DNA of 64,000 nt, taken from the NCBI RefSeq assembly GCF_003046315.1, contig NZ_PZZP01000001.1, positions 1,054,001 to 1,118,000 on the forward strand, in the 5' to 3' direction. The DNA is from Desmospora activa DSM 45169. Its GTDB lineage: Bacteria; Bacillota; Bacilli; Thermoactinomycetales; DSM-45169. Under the pieces are notes generated by a model. The model had not been told where the DNA came from, made no database searches, and saw only the letters and a program-made list of their open reading frames with translations. The first letter of the stretch is position 1. The number at the start of each line of letters is the position of its first letter. The position numbers and the translations under genes are program-made. Below are positions 18,402 through 26,821 of this stretch, in pieces.

Positions 18402-21400
18402 TTGAAAATCGAGCGTTATTTTACGCAAAAAGGTCAAGATCCCTTTGAGTCGGTGACGTATGTGAGACGGGATTGTCGCATTACCAATCCCGATGGAACG
18501 GTTGTCTTTGAGATGACGGGAGCAGAGATACCGGAAAACTGGTCGCAAGTGGCGGCGGATATCATGATTTCTAAGTATTTTCGCAAAGCAGGTGTTCCGC
18601 AATTTGACGAGAATGGCCAACCGCTGTTTGATGAAGCGGGTAATCCTATCACCGGCCCGGAACGAAGTGCGAAGCAAGTGATTCATCGCTTAGCGGGCTG
18701 TTGGCGGGAATGGGGGGAGCAGGCGGGATATTTCGATACCCCGGAAGATGGACAAGCCTTTTATGATGAGTTGGTTTATATGTTGCTGCACCAGATGGCG
18801 GCCCCCAATTCCCCGCAGTGGTTTAATACGGGATTGGCTTATGCCTATGGCATTACCGGTAAGCCTCAGGGGCATTACTATGTCGATTCAAAAACCGAAG
18901 AGTTAAAAAAAGGAAAAGACGCCTATAGCCGTCCTCAGCCCCATGCTTGTTTTATTCAATCGGTGGAGGATGATCTGGTCAACGAAAACGGCATTATGGA
19001 TTTATGGGTGCGGGAAGCGCGTCTATTTAAATACGGCAGCGGCACTGGCACCAATTTTTCCAATATCCGCGGCAAAGGGGAACCCCTTTCCGGTGGCGGG
19101 ACCTCCTCCGGTCTGTTGTCCTTTCTCAAAATCGGGGATCGGGCGGCGGGAGCGATTAAATCCGGTGGTACGACCCGCCGTGCAGCCAAGATGGTAACAT
19201 TGGATCTGGACCATCCCGATGTGGAAGAGTTTATCAACTGGAAATCGCAAGAGGAAAAGAAAGTGCGCGCCTTGATTGCGGCGGGCTATGATCCTTCCTT
19301 CAATGGTGAGGCTTATGAGACGATCTCCGGTCAAAACTCCAATAATTCCGTGCGCGCACCCAATCAATTTTTTAAGGTGTTGGACGCTGACGGTGGATGG
19401 GATTTAAAACGACGGACCGACGGCAAAACAGCCAAAACGATACCTGCCCGTGAGCTATGGCGTCAGATCAGCTCAGCGGCATGGGAGTGCGCTGATCCTG
19501 GCTTGCAATACGACGGCACTATCAACGAGTGGCATACCTCTCCTGCGGGAATAGATGGGCAGTTTGGCGCGCGCCACAACCGTATCAACGCGTCTAATCC
19601 GTGTAGCGAATATATGTTCCTGGACAATACCGCCTGCAATCTGGCCTCCCTCAATCTGATCAAGTTTTTTGATGCGGACAAGAGCCGTTTTGATATTCCC
19701 GCGTTGAAACATGCCTCTCGTCTATGGACGATTGTGCTGGAAATCTCCGTGTTGATGGCGCAGTATCCTTCCAAGGAGATTGCGCAGCTCTCGTATGAGT
19801 ATCGTACCTTAGGGCTGGGGTATGCCAATATCGGCACCGTGCTGATGGTCTCCGGTATTCCTTACGATTCAGAGCGGGCATTGGCAGTGACAGGGGCGGT
19901 GACGGCGATTATGACGGGTACCGCTTATGCCGCCTCAGCGGAAATGGCGAAGGAGTTGGGTGTATTTAAGGCGTTTCCCACCAATCGGGAGCATATGTTG
20001 CGGGTGATTCGCAACCATCGTCGCGCCGCTTACCATGTGCGGTCGGAAGAGTATGAAGGCTTGATGATTAAACCGATGGGCATTCACCCGACTCATTGCC
20101 CACCGGATCTGCTGGAGGCGGCACGGCAAAGTTGGGACGAGGCTTTAGAGCTGGGGGAACGATACGGGTATCGCAACGCTCAGACGACGCTGTTGGCGCC
20201 TACCGGCACGATTGGATTGTTGATGGATTGTGATACTACCGGGGTGGAGCCGGATTTTGCCTTGGTTAAATTTAAAAAGCTGGCTGGTGGCGGCTACTTT
20301 AAAATCGCCAACCAATCGATCCGGCCCGCTCTCAAAAATTTGGGCTACAATCCGGAGGAAATCGCCGATATTCTCGCTTATGTCACTGGAACCCTTACTT
20401 TGGACGGTGCTCCTCACATCAATCGGGAAAGCCTGAAGCAAAAAGGACTGACTGATGAGGAGATGGATCGGATCGAGGAGAGCTTGCCCTCGGTGTTTGA
20501 GTTGCCTTTTGCCTTTAACCGCTGGACCCTTGGTGAGGAGTGTTTGCAGCGACTCGGCTTTACACCGGAGCAGTATCAGGCGCCGAACTTCAATTTCTTG
20601 CGGGTGATCGGTTTTACCCGTTCCCAGATCGAAGAAGCGGGCGATGTGATCTGTGGTTTGATGACGACGGAAGGGGCTCCTCATTTAAAGGAAGAGCATT
20701 ATCCGGTATTTGACACCGCCAATCCCTGTGGAAAACGAGGGAAACGGTATATCCACTACATGGGCCACCTGCGTATGATGGCGGCAGCGCAGCCGTTTTT
20801 GAGCGGAGCCATTTCTAAAACGATCAATATGCCTCATGAATCGACGGTGGAAGATATTGAGCACGCCTATTATGAAGGGTGGCAATTAGGGCTGAAAGCG
20901 GTGGCTCTATACCGAGATGGCTCTAAGAGTTCACAACCCCTCAATGCCCGTGGCGACGATCAAGGGGATGACGAGGAGACGGAAGCCGCTGAAAAGCCGG
21001 CGGAGAAAGCGGATGCCCATATGGTAGCAGCCACGGCGCAGCTAAAAGAGATTTACGCCAGCGGTCATGTTCCCAGCGTTCGCCGCCGTCTTCCCAGCAA
21101 ACGGGAAGGGATCACACAGGAAGCTCGGATCGCCGGTCATAAGATTTTTGTACGGACCGGTGAGTATGAGGACGGCACCCTTGGCGAGATTTTTATCGAT
21201 ATGCATAAGGCGGGCAGTACGATGCGGGGGATGGTGGATGCCTTTGCTGTGGCGGTCTCGCTAGGATTGCAGCACGGGGTTCCCTTGGAGAAATATGTGA
21301 AGTCGATGACCTTTACCCGCTTTGAACCGGCGGGAACAGTCAACCATGCCAACATCAAAATGGCCACCTCGGTTGTGGACTATGTTTTCCGGCTGCTGGG

Positions 21401-21722
21401 AATGGAATATCTCGGACGGACCGATTTTGTCCAAGTTCCACCGAAACAGGAGGAACTCCGCCTTCACGCCAATCGTTGGAAGCGGGAAAACGAACAAGCG
21501 CAGCAAGAGGAAGAGCAGGCAAAAGCGCCGGAGCATGCCAATTCCGAAGTGGAACAAGCTTACCAGGAGATGTCGGGTGGTCACGAGGCACCCCAGGATA
21601 ACTTGGAGGCGATCCGAGCCAGCAGTGGAGCCCCCCTCTGTATTGATTGCGGGGGTATGACCAAACGAAACGGATCTTGTTACGTTTGTCTCGATTGCGG
21701 CGCAACCACTGGTTGTTCCTGA
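18402..21722 (+). CDS. nrdJ: Adenosylcobalamin-dependent ribonucleoside-diphosphate reductase (class II)
   Basis: A class II ribonucleotide reductase of 1106 residues that makes deoxyribonucleotides with coenzyme B12 and needs no oxygen. Visible marks are HACFIQSVED, the loop residues NPCSEYMFLDNTACN, LAPTGTIGLLMDCDTTG, and NPCGKRGKRYIHY. The C-terminal extension (about 860-1106) ends in a zinc-ribbon with CIDCGG and CYVCLDCGATTGCS, used for re-reduction of the active site. It starts with TTG at 18402 after GGGGGAGTAAGGA. The last 115 bases of the gene are repeated almost exactly 2.7 kb downstream. A terminator at 21766 follows, and the second copy carries another terminator. Confidence 0.95.
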   Translation: MKIERYFTQKGQDPFESVTYVRRDCRITNPDGTVVFEMTGAEIPENWSQVAADIMISKYFRKAGVPQFDENGQPLFDEAGNPITGPERSAKQVIHRLAGCWREWGEQAGYFDTPEDGQAFYDELVYMLLHQMAAPNSPQWFNTGLAYAYGITGKPQGHYYVDSKTEELKKGKDAYSRPQPHACFIQSVEDDLVNENGIMDLWVREARLFKYGSGTGTNFSNIRGKGEPLSGGGTSSGLLSFLKIGDRAAGAIKSGGTTRRAAKMVTLDLDHPDVEEFINWKSQEEKKVRALIAAGYDPSFNGEAYETISGQNSNNSVRAPNQFFKVLDADGGWDLKRRTDGKTAKTIPARELWRQISSAAWECADPGLQYDGTINEWHTSPAGIDGQFGARHNRINASNPCSEYMFLDNTACNLASLNLIKFFDADKSRFDIPALKHASRLWTIVLEISVLMAQYPSKEIAQLSYEYRTLGLGYANIGTVLMVSGIPYDSERALAVTGAVTAIMTGTAYAASAEMAKELGVFKAFPTNREHMLRVIRNHRRAAYHVRSEEYEGLMIKPMGIHPTHCPPDLLEAARQSWDEALELGERYGYRNAQTTLLAPTGTIGLLMDCDTTGVEPDFALVKFKKLAGGGYFKIANQSIRPALKNLGYNPEEIADILAYVTGTLTLDGAPHINRESLKQKGLTDEEMDRIEESLPSVFELPFAFNRWTLGEECLQRLGFTPEQYQAPNFNFLRVIGFTRSQIEEAGDVICGLMTTEGAPHLKEEHYPVFDTANPCGKRGKRYIHYMGHLRMMAAAQPFLSGAISKTINMPHESTVEDIEHAYYEGWQLGLKAVALYRDGSKSSQPLNARGDDQGDDEETEAAEKPAEKADAHMVAATAQLKEIYASGHVPSVRRRLPSKREGITQEARIAGHKIFVRTGEYEDGTLGEIFIDMHKAGSTMRGMVDAFAVAVSLGLQHGVPLEKYVKSMTFTRFEPAGTVNHANIKMATSVVDYVFRLLGMEYLGRTDFVQVPPKQEELRLHANRWKRENEQAQQEEEQAKAPEHANSEVEQAYQEMSGGHEAPQDNLEAIRASSGAPLCIDCGGMTKRNGSCYVCLDCGATTGCS
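21608..21722 (+). repeat. Direct repeat copy 1: functional 3' end of nrdJ
   Basis: These 115 bases encode the zinc-ribbon tail and the stop of nrdJ. They match 24398-24511 with three differences: one missing T (GATCC versus GACC) and two C/T changes near the end. A weaker match extends about 20 bases further upstream in both copies. Confidence 0.97.
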
Positions 21723-21765
21723 GAAGTTAGTTAAATAGTGATATTGTCATAAAAAGATTGGACTG

Positions 21766-21828
21766 CACCCCTTTTCGAAGACACAGGAAAAACCCTGTGG
21801 ATCTACGAATACAAAAGGGGTGTTTTTT
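21766..21828 (+). terminator. Terminator after nrdJ, inside the island
   Basis: CACCCCTTTT (21766-21775) pairs with AAAAGGGGTG (21813-21822), followed by TTTTTT. The loop itself contains a smaller hairpin, ACACAGG with CCTGTG. Confidence 0.88.
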
Positions 21829-21845
21829 ATAGAGGAGTGAGTGAG

Positions 21846-22064
21846 ATGCGTATCGACGAGGATGATACCGAGCTGGACGTTAGCGGATGCCTGTGGTACC
21901 AGGGCGAATCGTTTACCAGAGAAGTTACGGAAACCGCGTTCGATGGTACCCTTGTCTCAATATATACGTATTTTGCTGGATATCTTGATGGCCCGTAAGG
22001 GAAGGGTACCCTACAGTACAGATACGATTGGGACGAAACCGGAAAGCTCATCTCCAAGGAATAA
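21846..22064 (+). pseudogene. YwqK-type (MORN-like) antitoxin gene interrupted by a stop codon
   Basis: Starting at ATG 21846 after AGAGGAGTGAG, the frame reads 50 residues with the YwqK pattern (LWYQGESFTREV, FDGTLVS, YLDGP) and hits TAA at 21996-21998. The same frame then continues with GKGTLQYRYDWDETGKLISKE to a second TAA at 22062-22064, consistent with the end of a related protein. It is shorter than the intact YwqK gene at 23993, so it is probably a decayed copy, although the 50-residue product could still be made. YwqK-family proteins neutralise or accompany YwqJ/LXG-type toxins in Bacillales. Confidence 0.65.
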
Positions 22065-22251
22065 GGCTGATCGAGGAAGTGGCTTGGTTTCTTCGACCTG
22101 AGAACGGTTGTCGATCTACCATCCGCACCAATCAAACTATCCCGGCACACTTTTAGAACTACGATTCATATACAGGTGCTATCACCGCATAGCAGAAGGT
22201 GTTCTCCAATATGCACGTCAAATTCCACAATCTGAGTGAAGGAAGGATTAT

Positions 22252-22809
22252 ATGACTAACCCCAGCAAAAATGCAGTTGCCAATCGTATTCGTAACCGTT
22301 TCCAGGCGGCGATCGATGCCGGAATTAAGCCTGAGTCCGTCTCTGGTTCATCTGACAGCGAGATCGACTCAATGGCGCATGATCAGGGCGTCCACCGAGT
22401 TCCGGCAGCGGTTCGCGAAGTGCTTCGCCTGATCGGTCGCAAACCCGGACTGTGGCTGGCCGGGAGTACTTTTGGAACGAAGAGCGTTCGCAGCAAGGAG
22501 AAGAACTACGCCACACTCATACTGGCGAGGTTCGACCACAGCGTCGGGGATGCGGCCGAAATGCTCGTCCTTACGAGCCATGGCAGTTACGAGTACCAGT
22601 TTATCGACGGCGTGGACCTCGAACTTGATGACCCACCAGTGTGGAGGGTAGTTGAGGGCTCTGAGGCAGCACGGACCTGGTCGAGTGTGACGGAGTGGTT
22701 TAACGACATCACTCCGGACGTGGCCGCTTATAAGGAACGGCTTGAGATCCTGCGCGAAATGGGAGAACGGTGTCTTCCTCCCTGGGCGGAAGACATTCGC
22801 CTGGACTGA
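22252..22809 (+). CDS. SUKH/SMI1-KNR4-like immunity protein
   Basis: A 185-residue soluble protein. The pattern VPAAVREVLRLIG, GSTFGTKSV, LVLTSHGSYEYQFID and DDPPVWRVVEGSE is that of SMI1/KNR4 (SUKH) immunity proteins as found in actinobacterial polymorphic-toxin loci. Such proteins bind and neutralise a cognate nuclease or deaminase toxin, commonly from a neighbouring strain. ATG 22252 follows GAAGGAAGG. No toxin gene is adjacent. The assignment rests on remembered family patterns and is moderate; an unrelated hypothetical family is possible. Confidence 0.6.
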   Translation: MTNPSKNAVANRIRNRFQAAIDAGIKPESVSGSSDSEIDSMAHDQGVHRVPAAVREVLRLIGRKPGLWLAGSTFGTKSVRSKEKNYATLILARFDHSVGDAAEMLVLTSHGSYEYQFIDGVDLELDDPPVWRVVEGSEAARTWSSVTEWFNDITPDVAAYKERLEILREMGERCLPPWAEDIRLD

Positions 22810-22922
22810 GGTTGGAGGGATATTACTAGATATTACAAATTCGATCGTGCCGAGCGAATATAACAATGCCTACGATTTTGCCGAAAGATGAAGAAACTTG
22901 ACTTGAAAGGAGCCCTTCGCTT

Positions 22923-23807
22923 ATGAACCAGATCAAACGGCACGATCCCGATGCGGAGAACGCAAAGGTTCGAGAAGGCAGGCTAGCAAAGTCCATAGAG
23001 CGGAACCTCGCTAAAGCTACTGATTATCCGGGCATGCTGAAATTGACTCAGCAAAACGCCCTGTTGCGCACCTGTTTCCGGCTCCTTCGATCCGACGGGG
23101 AAGTCTGCCGAGTCCCAAGACGTGCTTGCTCTTGCCGATGCCGCTGGCAGTGCCTTCTTCGCCGCTGCAAAGTTCCTTCCGGGGAAGAATTTCAGTTCAC
23201 GGTGCGCGAGCGGATGACGCTGAAGGCGACGGGATCTACGTCCGATCACGAGGTCGTTGTGTGGCTGGAAAGCTTGTGGGCTTGTCTGATTTCCCGGAAC
23301 GAACCTGCCACCGATGAACTCTGCAAATTTCCCGTGAACTCGCTTCGCACGATCGACGGCACGTATGCACCCTTCGTCTATAGTTGGGCCGAAGCCGTCC
23401 TTTCTTTCTGCCTTCGCGAGGATGCCGCCCTTTCCAAACTCAACGCTGCGCTTTCCGCTACCGCGCCGGACAAAGTCGACCGGGATCTGCTCAATATCGC
23501 ACTGCAGATCTACTACCCACAGATGAAAGTGCTGCACCACCTCGCCACACACAACGTCGACGAGTTCAACAAAGCCCTCGCGCAAGCCGTCGATCTGCAT
23601 CGGGAATTTTGGACGGTCGATCAGTATCGTGCAACTGACCCCGACGGCTATTTCTCATTACCCCTGACAGCGATGGCCGCCATTGCACACGACATCGGGA
23701 TGGCTGTCACTGTGGAATCTGAATATCTTCCTGCCCGTTTCATTATAGGTGAGGGTTTTAAGAGATCTGCAGTTGAAAACAATCGTCTTAGGCAATCTGG
23801 ACAATGA
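22923..23807 (+). CDS. Imm49-family immunity protein with two compensating frameshifts
   Basis: A 294-residue product of the Imm49 type: AVLSFCLREDAALSKLNAAL, IALQIYYPQMKVL, LHREFWTVDQYR, and a C-terminal ESEYLPARF. AAAGGAG precedes ATG 22923. Residues 60-86 are out of place: they read as an Arg/Cys-rich stretch (EVCRVPRRACSCRCRW). The +1 frame of the same bases reads a natural helix, with LALADAAGSAFFAAAKF. One G too many at 23097-23100 and one too few at 23181-23184 explain this exactly. The rest of the protein is intact, so the product may be damaged or altered, or the two GGGG runs are sequence errors. Confidence 0.72.
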   Translation: MNQIKRHDPDAENAKVREGRLAKSIERNLAKATDYPGMLKLTQQNALLRTCFRLLRSDGEVCRVPRRACSCRCRWQCLLRRCKVPSGEEFQFTVRERMTLKATGSTSDHEVVVWLESLWACLISRNEPATDELCKFPVNSLRTIDGTYAPFVYSWAEAVLSFCLREDAALSKLNAALSATAPDKVDRDLLNIALQIYYPQMKVLHHLATHNVDEFNKALAQAVDLHREFWTVDQYRATDPDGYFSLPLTAMAAIAHDIGMAVTVESEYLPARFIIGEGFKRSAVENNRLRQSGQ

Positions 23808-23992
23808 AACCCAGCAACTTTTCGCTGGAAGGTGAGAATGATGATGCGCATCAGTCGCGATGAAACGATGATAGCGAAGGAGGATTATACCAACGTGATC
23901 CAACGCGAACGATATTCAGAAGTTCACCGGGTAGCAGGAAACGCCCAGCAGCGAAAACAAAGCGACGATCTGAGTAGGAGGGAGGGTTCTAA

Positions 23993-24340
23993 TTGTTACG
24001 TGTAAGCGAAGATGATCTCGATAGTGAACCGTACGGCCCTATGTTGTATCAGGGTAAACGTTTTACAGGCGTGGCCGAGGATCGGCTCCCCGATGGAACG
24101 ATGAACTCCGCCACTCCATATGTAAACGGCTGGCAGGAAGGACCCGATTATGAATGGTACCCGGATGGAACGTTGAAGGCAGTAGGATACTACCACAAAG
24201 ACATCCCAGTAGGTGTGCACTGCACTTGGAGGCCCGATGGTACCCTCGCTCGTGAAATTGAGTTTACTGACGGTGGCCGTATCCTTCGACGTCGCGGCTT
24301 TGACCGTAAGGGTAACGTATGTTGGGAAGATGGCGGTTGA
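23993..24340 (+). CDS. YwqK-family (MORN-like) antitoxin
   Basis: A 115-residue protein built of YwqK/MORN-variant repeats: MLYQGKRFTGVAEDRLPDG, EGPDYEWYPDGTLKAVGYY, PVGVHCTWRPDGTLAREIEF. The repeat core G-x-W-x-x-DGT recurs about every 22 residues. It starts with TTG at 23993 after AGGAGGGAGGG. In Bacillales and Actinobacteria such genes lie next to LXG or RHS toxins; here no toxin is visible. It is the intact counterpart of the broken copy at 21846. Confidence 0.8.
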   Translation: MLRVSEDDLDSEPYGPMLYQGKRFTGVAEDRLPDGTMNSATPYVNGWQEGPDYEWYPDGTLKAVGYYHKDIPVGVHCTWRPDGTLAREIEFTDGGRILRRRGFDRKGNVCWEDGG

Positions 24341-24397
24341 GCTTTCCGGTGTTCGGGTGGACCTGAGTCTCTCCAGTATCCCAAGGTTAATATGAAA

Positions 24398-24511
24398 GGC
24401 GACCGAGCCAGCAGTGGAGCCCCCCTCTGTATTGATTGCGGGGGTATGACCAAACGAAACGGATCTTGTTACGTTTGTCTCGATTGCGGTGCAACCACTG
24501 GTTGTTCTTGA
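24398..24511 (+). pseudogene. Direct repeat copy 2: detached 3' end of nrdJ
   Basis: These 114 bases repeat the end of nrdJ, including the coding bases for CIDCGG and CYVCLDCG and a TGA at 24509-24511, with three differences from 21608-21722. There is no upstream nrdJ reading frame, so it is not expressed as a protein. It is followed 17 bases later by a good terminator, which was probably the original nrdJ terminator before the island arrived (inference). Confidence 0.95.
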
Positions 24512-24527
24512 TTAGTCGGATATCTCA

Positions 24528-24559
24528 AAAAACCTGCCACCACTTGGTGACAGGTTTTT
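24528..24559. terminator. Bidirectional terminator between nrdJ remnant and recQ
   Basis: AAAAACCTG (24528-24536) pairs with CAGGTTTTT (24551-24559), with further pairing CCA/TGG inside. It serves both the plus-strand repeat and the minus-strand recQ, whose stop is at 24564. Confidence 0.88.
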
Positions 24560-24563
24560 GCTT

Positions 24564-26705
24564 TTACTTTTCGGATAGGTTAGCGGTTTTGGCCAGTACC
24601 GCTCGGATGGTCGTATAGGAAACCGTATCGGGCAAGGATTCTTTAAGTGGGGTTAGGCGGGTGCCTCCTACCTTTTGGATGGCTGCTATCACCATTTCTT
24701 CCTGGCCTGCTGGGATGAGGCGATTCCAGTCGACGGGATATCCTTCGGCGCAAGCGCGAACGAGATGGCTTTCAAGGGTAGAAGGAGCTAATCCCCGTTC
24801 GCGGCTGATCTCATCCAGCGATTTTTCTTCCTCTTGCCATCGGCGCCAGGTGAGAAGATAGCTGGGCTCTTTGTCATCGTTATCGTTTGTAGTGGTGGAC
24901 GCCGTTTCAATCATTGCGACCCCGGTGAGGGGCAATCCCTCTTGCTCAGCGTATTCCCGGATTACCTGTAAAAACGCATCGCCATATTTGTCGTGTTTTT
25001 GGAGGCTCATCCCTTTGACAGTCAGCAATGTATCCCGATCACCCGGAAGAATGCGAGCCATCTCCGTCAAGGTGCCGTCGGAGAAGATCATATACGGAGG
25101 AATTTGTTCGCGTTGGGACAGTTGTAGACGCAGATTCCACAGTTTTTCAAACAGCTCTTTTTTGACGGAGGCTTGCGGTTTTTTCTCCTGCTTGACTCGA
25201 AGTAAGACAGAGCGCTTTCCTTTCAATACTTCAGCAGCAACGGGAGTGAGGGTGAGACGGGGGAACTCTTCATCGGTAATGTGAAGGTATCCTTCGGCTG
25301 CCAATACATGAATACGGTGTGTGATCGCTTTTTCCGTCCAATTTTGCAATAAACCGTATGTAGGAAGACGGTCTAACTTTAGCTCTTTTACCCGTTTGTT
25401 CCGCGAGCCCTTTAACACCTTGGCCGTCATGGAAACACCGAATCGTTCCCGCATCCGGCGGACGCAGGATAAGATCTTTTGGGCTTCTAAGGTGATGTCT
25501 TGCTGTTCCCCTTGATTGGCGCAGTTGGAACAGCGCTTGCAGGAAATGGCGGTATAATCGCCGAAGTGATGGGCTAACATTTGTTGCAGACAGCGTTGGG
25601 TATGGCAATATTGGCGCATCTGCTGTAATTTTCGCCGTTCCCGTTCCTTGAGCTCAGCGGTGAGAGTGTTGCTTTCAATCAAAAATGATTGCGTCCGTAC
25701 ATCGGAAGGGGAGAACAGCAATATGCAGTCGGCAGCTTCCCCGTCCCTACCGGCACGTCCCGCTTCCTGATAATAGGATTCTAGATTGCCGGGCATCTGC
25801 CAATGGATGACGAAGCGGACATTGGATTTATCGATGCCCATGCCGAAGGCGTTGGTCGCCACCATCACCTGTAAGCGGTCAAAAGCGAACGCTTCCTGGG
25901 CTTGGTGCCGCTCCTCTTCTGTCAGTCCGGCATGATACTTTCCCGCTTGAAATCCCCGTTCTACCAAGAATCGGTGAACCTGATCCGTCTCCTTTCGAGT
26001 GGCACAGTAAATAATTCCCGGCTGTCCTGGACGTTTCGATAGATAACGGGTGACATAATCGCGCCGGTCTACTCCGTGTTTAACGGAAAAGGTCAGGTTG
26101 TCCCGGGTTAAGGGAGCGATAAAAATATGGTCGGGGTCAAACCGGAGCAGATTGGTAATATCATTCCTTACTTCCTGGGTGGCGGTAGCGGTGAAAGCGG
26201 CAACAACCGGCCTTTGGGGCAAATGGCGAACCCAATGGGCTACCGAGCGGTAACTGGGTCGAAAGTCGTGCCCCCATTGGGAGATGCAGTGGGCTTCATC
26301 GATGGTAACTAAGGAGAGCGGAATTGACTCCAACATCGAGCGAAATCCTTCCATCTCCAAGCGTTCCGGTGCAAGGTAGAGCAGTTTGTATTTTCCCCGG
26401 GCCGCTGCCTGTAGCCGTTTTTTCATTTCAGCAAAGGAGAGGCTGCTGTTAATGGTGGTGGCTGCGATGCCGCTCTCATGCAGTTGATCCACCTGATCTT
26501 TCATCAGCGAAATAAGGGGAGATACCACCAATGACAGCCCGTCCATCATTAGAGCTGGAATTTGGTAACAGATGGATTTGCCGGCTCCAGTCGGCATTAT
26601 GGCAAAGGTGTCGTGACCGGCCAAAATGCTGTTGACCACCGTCTCTTGCCCTGGGCGAAAAGCGTTGTGGCCGTAGTGTCGCTTCAAGATTTCCAGTGGT
26701 TTCAA
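24564..26705 (-). CDS. recQ: ATP-dependent DNA helicase RecQ
   Basis: A superfamily 2 3'-5' DNA helicase of 713 residues acting in recombination and repair. Motif 0/I is RPGQE...PTGAGKS (residues 17-44), motif II DEAHCISQWGHDF is near 136, and motif VI QEAGRAGRDG is near 315. A four-cysteine zinc site follows (CHTQRC...CKRCSNC), then a winged-helix RQC domain. An HRDC-like domain occupies about 515-590 and a C-terminal helix-turn-helix region the end, as in Bacillales RecQ. It starts with TTG at 26705 behind AAAGGGGAT. It is a single gene, convergent with the nrdJ remnant. Confidence 0.95.
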   Translation of the reverse strand: MKPLEILKRHYGHNAFRPGQETVVNSILAGHDTFAIMPTGAGKSICYQIPALMMDGLSLVVSPLISLMKDQVDQLHESGIAATTINSSLSFAEMKKRLQAAARGKYKLLYLAPERLEMEGFRSMLESIPLSLVTIDEAHCISQWGHDFRPSYRSVAHWVRHLPQRPVVAAFTATATQEVRNDITNLLRFDPDHIFIAPLTRDNLTFSVKHGVDRRDYVTRYLSKRPGQPGIIYCATRKETDQVHRFLVERGFQAGKYHAGLTEEERHQAQEAFAFDRLQVMVATNAFGMGIDKSNVRFVIHWQMPGNLESYYQEAGRAGRDGEAADCILLFSPSDVRTQSFLIESNTLTAELKERERRKLQQMRQYCHTQRCLQQMLAHHFGDYTAISCKRCSNCANQGEQQDITLEAQKILSCVRRMRERFGVSMTAKVLKGSRNKRVKELKLDRLPTYGLLQNWTEKAITHRIHVLAAEGYLHITDEEFPRLTLTPVAAEVLKGKRSVLLRVKQEKKPQASVKKELFEKLWNLRLQLSQREQIPPYMIFSDGTLTEMARILPGDRDTLLTVKGMSLQKHDKYGDAFLQVIREYAEQEGLPLTGVAMIETASTTTNDNDDKEPSYLLTWRRWQEEEKSLDEISRERGLAPSTLESHLVRACAEGYPVDWNRLIPAGQEEMVIAAIQKVGGTRLTPLKESLPDTVSYTTIRAVLAKTANLSEK

Positions 26706-26794
26706 CGGTCATCCCCTTTCCCTCGTCTATTTGGCAGGGTTGATTGTCGAAGGCTGTCGGATTCATTATAACGAATGATGGAAATAATGGCCAT

Positions 26795-26821
26795 AAAAAT
26801 CCGCCGGGTGTCATCCGGCGG
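26795..26821 (-). terminator. Terminator of the GDSL hydrolase gene
   Basis: On the minus strand CCGCCGG pairs with CCGGCGG (26801-26807 with 26815-26821), followed by ATTTTTA. The stop codon of the gene (26811-26813) lies in the loop. Confidence 0.82.

Larger units (their letters stand above)
21723..24397 (+). mobile_element. Immunity-gene island inserted at the 3' end of nrdJ
   Basis: A 2.7-kb segment bounded by the duplicated nrdJ end. In order it holds a terminator, a YwqK-type gene with an internal stop, an SUKH-like gene, an Imm49-like gene and an intact YwqK-type gene, all on the plus strand. No toxin, integrase, transposase or secretion gene is visible. The SUKH and Imm49 genes look richer in G+C, with actinobacterial-looking codons, compared with nrdJ and recQ. 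The layout fits an orphan polyimmunity locus acquired through recombination or integration in the nrdJ tail (inference). Confidence 0.75.

Noticed and set aside
23895-24005. 36-residue frame with AAGGAGGA between the Imm49-like and YwqK genes
   Set aside because: It overlaps the YwqK start, shows no family pattern and is probably a remnant or chance.
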